Part shown: positions 42,896-46,357 of the stretch, in pieces
How the letters are laid out: each line of letters starts with the position of its first letter
How positions within the stretch are numbered: the first letter of the stretch is position 1
DNA from: Natrialbaceae archaeon Tc-Br11_E2g14
GTDB lineage: Archaea; Halobacteriota; Halobacteria; Halobacteriales; Natrialbaceae
NCBI GenBank assembly: GCA_001564275.1
Contig: LKND01000010.1
Location: 1 to 46,357, forward strand
Direction of reading: 5' to 3'
Length of the DNA: 46,357 nt
Made by a program: the position numbers and the translations under genes
Notes under the pieces: model-generated
Databases searched by the model: none
What the model saw: the letters and a program-made list of their open reading frames with translations, nothing else
Told to the model about the DNA's origin: nothing

Positions 42896-43516
42896 ATGCA
42901 ACGAAGACAGTTCCTCCTCGGCGTCGGGGCGGCCGGAGTCGGTGGGACCACCCTCATCGGCACCGGTGCGTTCTCCGGAGTGGTATCGCAGCGAAAGACG
43001 AAAATCAGCGTGGCTCACGACGAGGACGCTTACCTTGGCCTGCTCCGCAGCGAGGGGCCGAACCGGAGCTACGTCGATTACGACAAGAAGGGCCACCTCC
43101 GGATCCGGATGGACAAAAAGAACCCCACGGAGGGAGGTGGGCAGGGTGTCAACTCCGACTCGGTATCGTGGTTCGACAACCTCTTTCACATCTGTAACCA
43201 GGGCAAAGAGCCGGCCACGGTATACGTCCTCAAGTCGGGTGACGAGCCAGACCGGGTGACGTTCTATCACGGCGACTTCGACGGCGGCTACGAGATCCTC
43301 GGTGGGCAGCAACTCGACGTAAGCGAGTGCCTCGAGGTCGGCCTCTTCACCTACACGAAGAGCATTACCGCCCACACCCAGTTGCTCCGTGAGGTGCTCA
43401 TCGTCGCCATCGCCGAGAGCGCCCACACCAAGGACATGAAACCGGAGCACATCCTCGAGACCGTCGACATGACGGATAAAGACGACCGCGAGTGGGTCCA
43501 CAACACGGATGATTGA
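42896..43516 (+). CDS. DUF1102-like exported protein 1
   Basis: 206 residues from ATG 42896. The signal is MQRRQFLLGVGAAGVGGTTL, twin-Arg-like, followed by IGTGAFSGVVSQRKTKISVA and AYLGL, the start typical of haloarchaeal DUF1102 proteins. The mature part is beta-rich with Cys100 (LFHICNQG) and Cys145 (SECLEVG), which probably form a disulfide. The nearby signal peptidase and DUF5305 gene suggest export to the cell surface. TasA/camelysin-like fibre subunits are a possible relation, but that is inference. Its end overlaps the next gene by 8 bases. Upstream in-frame start 42743 is rejected. Confidence 0.75.
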   Translation: MQRRQFLLGVGAAGVGGTTLIGTGAFSGVVSQRKTKISVAHDEDAYLGLLRSEGPNRSYVDYDKKGHLRIRMDKKNPTEGGGQGVNSDSVSWFDNLFHICNQGKEPATVYVLKSGDEPDRVTFYHGDFDGGYEILGGQQLDVSECLEVGLFTYTKSITAHTQLLREVLIVAIAESAHTKDMKPEHILETVDMTDKDDREWVHNTDD

Positions 43517-44048
43517 TCCCGATTCGATCACGCGCCGGCAGATACTCGCGGGTTTGGGCGGCGTCGGGATCGGGGCTGCCGTCCTCGGGAGTGCCACCTA
43601 TTGGCCCCGTACCGACGAACCGGCCGTCAGGACCGACGACGACGAGACGACCGTCCACGACGCCCAGCGTGGGGACGGCCCACCGGAGCCACCCGAACCC
43701 GAGGACAAATCCCACGAGATCAGCCTCGAGATGCCGAAAAAAGACGGCGAGCGGTTCAATTCGAATTCGGTCTCGTTCGACCACGACGCGTTCCAGGTCT
43801 GCAATCGTGGCACGCGCGAAGCCGACGTCTGGATCGACGCCGATGCCATCGAGAACGACCGCGGCGAACCAGCTATTCGGTTCTATCGGGATGGTGATCT
43901 GAGTGCCTACGTCGACGATCCGAAGCGGGCAGTCACCCTCGAACCGGACACCTGTTTACGGATTGGGCTGCTGACCAGGACATTCGGGGTCGCGGCGGAG
44001 ACCAGACTCCTCGAGACCGTCTCCGTCAGAACGGATCGTACCCCTTGA
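43509..44048 (+). CDS. DUF1102-like exported protein 2
   Basis: 179 residues. SITRRQILAGLGGVGIGAAV is a Tat-like signal. An acidic Pro-rich linker (about 35-68) comes next, then a domain paralogous to the preceding gene: NSNSVSFDHDAFQVCNRG aligns with NSDSVSWFDNLFHICNQG, and DTCLRIGLLTRTF with SECLEVGLFTYTK. Cys98 and Cys149 match the pair of protein 1. It is therefore a tandem duplicate, translationally coupled by an 8-base overlap. It lacks the AYLGL block of protein 1. After the stop, about 50 codons remain open in frame, possibly chance. Confidence 0.72.
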   Translation: MIDPDSITRRQILAGLGGVGIGAAVLGSATYWPRTDEPAVRTDDDETTVHDAQRGDGPPEPPEPEDKSHEISLEMPKKDGERFNSNSVSFDHDAFQVCNRGTREADVWIDADAIENDRGEPAIRFYRDGDLSAYVDDPKRAVTLEPDTCLRIGLLTRTFGVAAETRLLETVSVRTDRTP

Positions 44049-44452
44049 AGGGTTCGCTCGACCTCGACCGCGCTGACCCACGACCCGTCGCCGCGTCGTT
44101 TCACGCCTGCTGAGGCCCGCTTGTTCGTTTTCGACTCCCGGCCGCCGAGCCATTCATTGACGTTGGGAATCCAGGTATTCCAATTCGACCACGACTGACA
44201 CCCACGCTGAACCATCCTCGCTCGAAGACCATCGTTACTGCCTGACAGTCACTCATTACTAAGGTCGACAGGTGAACCCTGTCGGGGTGTGACCTCGGCT
44301 GAAGCCACCGCGACGACGGGACTCCCGCAGACTCGTGTTCGGGCTGGAGTGGCGGGTGCGGAACTGCTGACGGCTATCCCCGCAGCGGGTAGCGACCGAG
44401 AGGGAGCGAACAGCGTTCATGGGGTCGGCCCCGCTCGAGGTGACCGTCGACG
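44049..44452. other. 404-base spacer before the signal peptidase gene
   Basis: A TATA-like CATTACTAAGG (44254-44264) may start a transcript near 44287. A 55-codon frame (GTG 44289 to TGA 44456) would end on the signal peptidase ATG in an ATGA overlap, but its product looks arbitrary and I do not call it. The signal peptidase ribosome site GAGGTGA is at 44437-44443. Nothing else recognised. Confidence 0.4.
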
Positions 44453-45616
44453 ATGACGACTCGCGGCGAGAGTCCCCTGGCGACAGTCGCGACCGTGGTT
44501 CTGGTGGTCGTCGTCGGGTTGCTGGTCGTGGGGGCAATCCTTGGCCAGCCCGTCCTCCTCTCGTATGTCGAAACGGGGAGCATGGAGCCGGCGATCGACG
44601 CCGGCGACGGGTTCGTTGCGGTGCCGACCGCCATCACCGGCTCGCCCGACGCAGGTGACGTCGTCGTCTACGACGCTCGAGAGACCGACGGTGGCGGACT
44701 CACGACCCATCGTGTCGTCGAGGCGACCGAACACGGCTACGTCACTCGCGGGGACGCGAACGTCGTCACCGATCAGGACGGTGGGGAGCCACACGTCACC
44801 GACGGCCAGGTGGTCGCGACGGCCTGGCAGGTCAACGGCAACGTGGTCACGATCCCCCATCTCGGGACGGCCGTGATGGGGATGCACGACGGCCTCGATC
44901 GGCTGCAACTGTCTCTCGGGAGCGCACTCGGCATCGGATCGTTTCTCGGCGGCTCGAGTCTGTCACTCCTCCTGTTGCTGTTCGGCCTCGGGGTGCTCGG
45001 ATTCACGATGATCGCCGATCGCGGCGGCGACCGCAAGCGGCGTCGCTCCCGATCTCGCTCGCGGCGGGAGGCATTCGACGCCCGGACGGTCGTACTGGCC
45101 ATGGCACTGGTGATCTGTCTGGTTACCGCCGGCACCATGATCGCCATGTCCGGTTCCACCGAAATCGGCGTCGTCAGCAGTGAACACGATTCGGGGGCCG
45201 CCCACGTCATCCCGGCTGGTGGGTCGGACAACCAGACGTTCGAACTGGCCCACGGCGGCCCGGTGCCGGTCGTGACGATAGCCGAGGCCTCGAGCAGCGG
45301 CGTCGACGTCGACGAACCGCCCCACCGGCTCGAGCGCGGCCAGGCCGTCAACGCGACGGTCGGCGTCCACGCGCCCGACGAGACGGGATACTACGTGCGG
45401 TCGTTCACGGAGTACCGGTACTTCGCCGTCCTGCCGACGCCGGTGCTTTCGACCCTGCACGCCATCCATCCCTGGGTGGCGATGGGGGCGGTGACGGCGG
45501 TGATTACGGGGCTGTTCACGCTGCCGTTCGCGTTCGTCCTCGGCAGCGGGACGATCCGGACGCGCGAACGACGGCGAACGGGACGACAGGGGGGCTGGCG
45601 ACAACTGTTACGGTGA
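44453..45616 (+). CDS. Signal peptidase I (archaeal/ER type)
   Basis: 387 residues, about twice the size of a minimal Sec11-type enzyme. Helix 1 is TVATVVLVVVVGLLVVGAIL. The catalytic region has Ser43 (SYVETGSMEPAID), His86 (THRVVE) and Asp101 (TRGDANVV), the Ser-His-Asp arrangement of archaeal and ER signal peptidases rather than the bacterial Ser-Lys. After the first domain come further helices (about 167-186, 208-229, 335-365) and a beta-rich region, so there is a C-terminal extension outside the known fold. It cleaves Sec signal peptides and may serve the neighbouring exported proteins. The start has GAGGTGA 9 bases upstream. A DUF5305 gene follows after 70 bases. Confidence 0.88.
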   Translation: MTTRGESPLATVATVVLVVVVGLLVVGAILGQPVLLSYVETGSMEPAIDAGDGFVAVPTAITGSPDAGDVVVYDARETDGGGLTTHRVVEATEHGYVTRGDANVVTDQDGGEPHVTDGQVVATAWQVNGNVVTIPHLGTAVMGMHDGLDRLQLSLGSALGIGSFLGGSSLSLLLLLFGLGVLGFTMIADRGGDRKRRRSRSRSRREAFDARTVVLAMALVICLVTAGTMIAMSGSTEIGVVSSEHDSGAAHVIPAGGSDNQTFELAHGGPVPVVTIAEASSSGVDVDEPPHRLERGQAVNATVGVHAPDETGYYVRSFTEYRYFAVLPTPVLSTLHAIHPWVAMGAVTAVITGLFTLPFAFVLGSGTIRTRERRRTGRQGGWRQLLR

Positions 45617-45686
45617 TTTCGATGAGACAGACACACTCGAGCGTGCAGCTTCCGGCTGCGCGCACAGGCGACGGGGGGTATCGACG

Positions 45687-46357
45687 ATGAATCGCGACCA
45701 GCTCGCACTCAGGACGCGAGCGACGCTCGACCAGTGGTTCGTCTTGGTGGTCGTCGTGTTGCTCGCGGTGGCCGCCTTCGGCGGGTGGATGGCCTATTCA
45801 GCGCACGCCGCGGAACCCGAACCCGGCCAGCAGACGGTCGAGGTCTGGTCGACCACGGCGGGCTACCAGCACAGCGCCGAGGTCCAGGTCGGTAACCCGG
45901 TCTTCGAGGCGGGTGAGACGCTCGAGGATCGGCCGATCTACTACACGAGACTGGCCCCGGAGCTCGAGGCGGCGTTCCACCACCGATACGACGGGGCCGA
46001 GGGTGACGTCGACGTGACGATCGACCTCGAGCAGGTCATCCGCTCGGTGGATGGCGACGGCGGGGAGTACTGGTCGACGAGCGAACCGCTGAACGCCACC
46101 CAGGCGTCGAGCGTCGAGCCCGGTGAGGGCCAGTCGACGGCAGTCACGCTCTCGGTGCCCGAGCTGGTGAACGAGACCGAGATGATCGACTCGAGTTTCG
46201 GCGATACGCCCGGCGACATGGAAACGGTCGTCGTCGCCTCGGTGACGATGGAGGGGACGATCGACGGCGAGGAGGTTCGCCACACCGAGGCCCACGAACT
46301 GGTCCTCGAGCCCGACGGCGACACCTATAGCGTGGATGCGCCCCGCAACGAGCGCCA
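45687..46357 (+). CDS. DUF5305 domain protein (3' end outside window)
   Basis: 223 codons from ATG 45687, open to the right edge. One N-terminal membrane helix (FVLVVVVLLAVAAFGGWMAY) is followed by a large extracellular beta-rich domain: WSTTAGYQHSAEVQVGNPVF, RPIYYTRLAPELEAAFHHRY, VDVTIDLEQVIRSV, VTLSVPELVNETEMIDSSFG. This matches the archaeal DUF5305 family, whose members often sit next to signal peptidases. Function unknown; an anchoring or assembly role for exported proteins is inferred from the neighbours. The C-terminal part, which usually carries a second membrane helix, is cut off. Confidence 0.82.
   Translation, partial: MNRDQLALRTRATLDQWFVLVVVVLLAVAAFGGWMAYSAHAAEPEPGQQTVEVWSTTAGYQHSAEVQVGNPVFEAGETLEDRPIYYTRLAPELEAAFHHRYDGAEGDVDVTIDLEQVIRSVDGDGGEYWSTSEPLNATQASSVEPGEGQSTAVTLSVPELVNETEMIDSSFGDTPGDMETVVVASVTMEGTIDGEEVRHTEAHELVLEPDGDTYSVDAPRNER

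Noticed and set aside
44049-44200. In-frame readthrough of about 50 codons after DUF1102 protein 2
   Set aside because: No recognisable domain and a normal stop codon; treated as spacer.
44289-44456. 55-codon frame ending on the signal peptidase start
   Set aside because: Arbitrary composition; promoter spacing is loose and the overlap may be chance.

Overview
The window is chromosomal DNA of a halophilic archaeon (class Halobacteria). The signs are high GC, very acidic proteins, CTCGAG-rich coding DNA, archaeal information genes (TFB, Dph6, a Dna2-like helicase-nuclease, DUF373, DUF555) and a repeated promoter layout: a T/A-rich box about 24-30 bases before the start codon, as expected for leaderless archaeal transcripts. 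I see no rRNA, tRNA, CRISPR array, intact insertion sequence or prophage. The genus cannot be fixed from this sequence.

Layout. 1-1648: the 5' part of a Tat-exported formate-dehydrogenase-type molybdoenzyme, divergent from a PAP2 phosphatase. 2889-4920: a DMT transporter and a TFB. 5132-10166: chromosome-organisation operon (small coiled-coil protein, SMC, ScpA). 10357-13847: MTA phosphorylase, MATE transporter, phosphoribosyltransferase. 14010-17309: small zinc protein, GH2-like protein, long coiled-coil protein. 17650-23092: SppA, DUF373 membrane protein, Dph6, AI-2E-type permease, DUF302 protein. 23158-25636 (minus): DUF5789 protein, CPBP protease, PhnD-like lipoprotein. 25767-28727: membrane protein with zinc tail, HisS, methyltransferase. 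28814-33430 (minus): cobalamin-dependent acyl-CoA mutase and Dna2-like helicase-nuclease. 33640-38449: SPW protein, two-helix membrane protein, DUF555 protein, HTH-CBS regulator, eIF2B-like protein, PyrB/PyrI and a 35-aa membrane peptide. 38593-42242: putative TIM-barrel protein, 3-dehydroquinate synthase II, zinc-ribbon membrane protein and winged-helix membrane regulator. 42896 to the right edge: an export module of two DUF1102-like secreted proteins, signal peptidase I and a DUF5305 protein that runs off the end.

Most interesting points. (1) Two copies of an approximately 82-117 bp element, at 39479-39560 and 42578-42694, share conserved flanks but have unrelated cores that both fold into strong hairpins; they are direct repeats bracketing three genes. 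(2) The DUF1102 pair with its signal peptidase and DUF5305 gene looks like a surface-fibre or export module. (3) Several enzymes depart from their family at diagnostic residues: the acyl-CoA mutase carries the Phe/Gln pair of isobutyryl-CoA mutase, the GH2-like protein lacks the nucleophile Glu, and the eIF2B-like protein lacks the catalytic Cys of ribose-1,5-bisphosphate isomerase. Family names are from sequence recognition without database searches.
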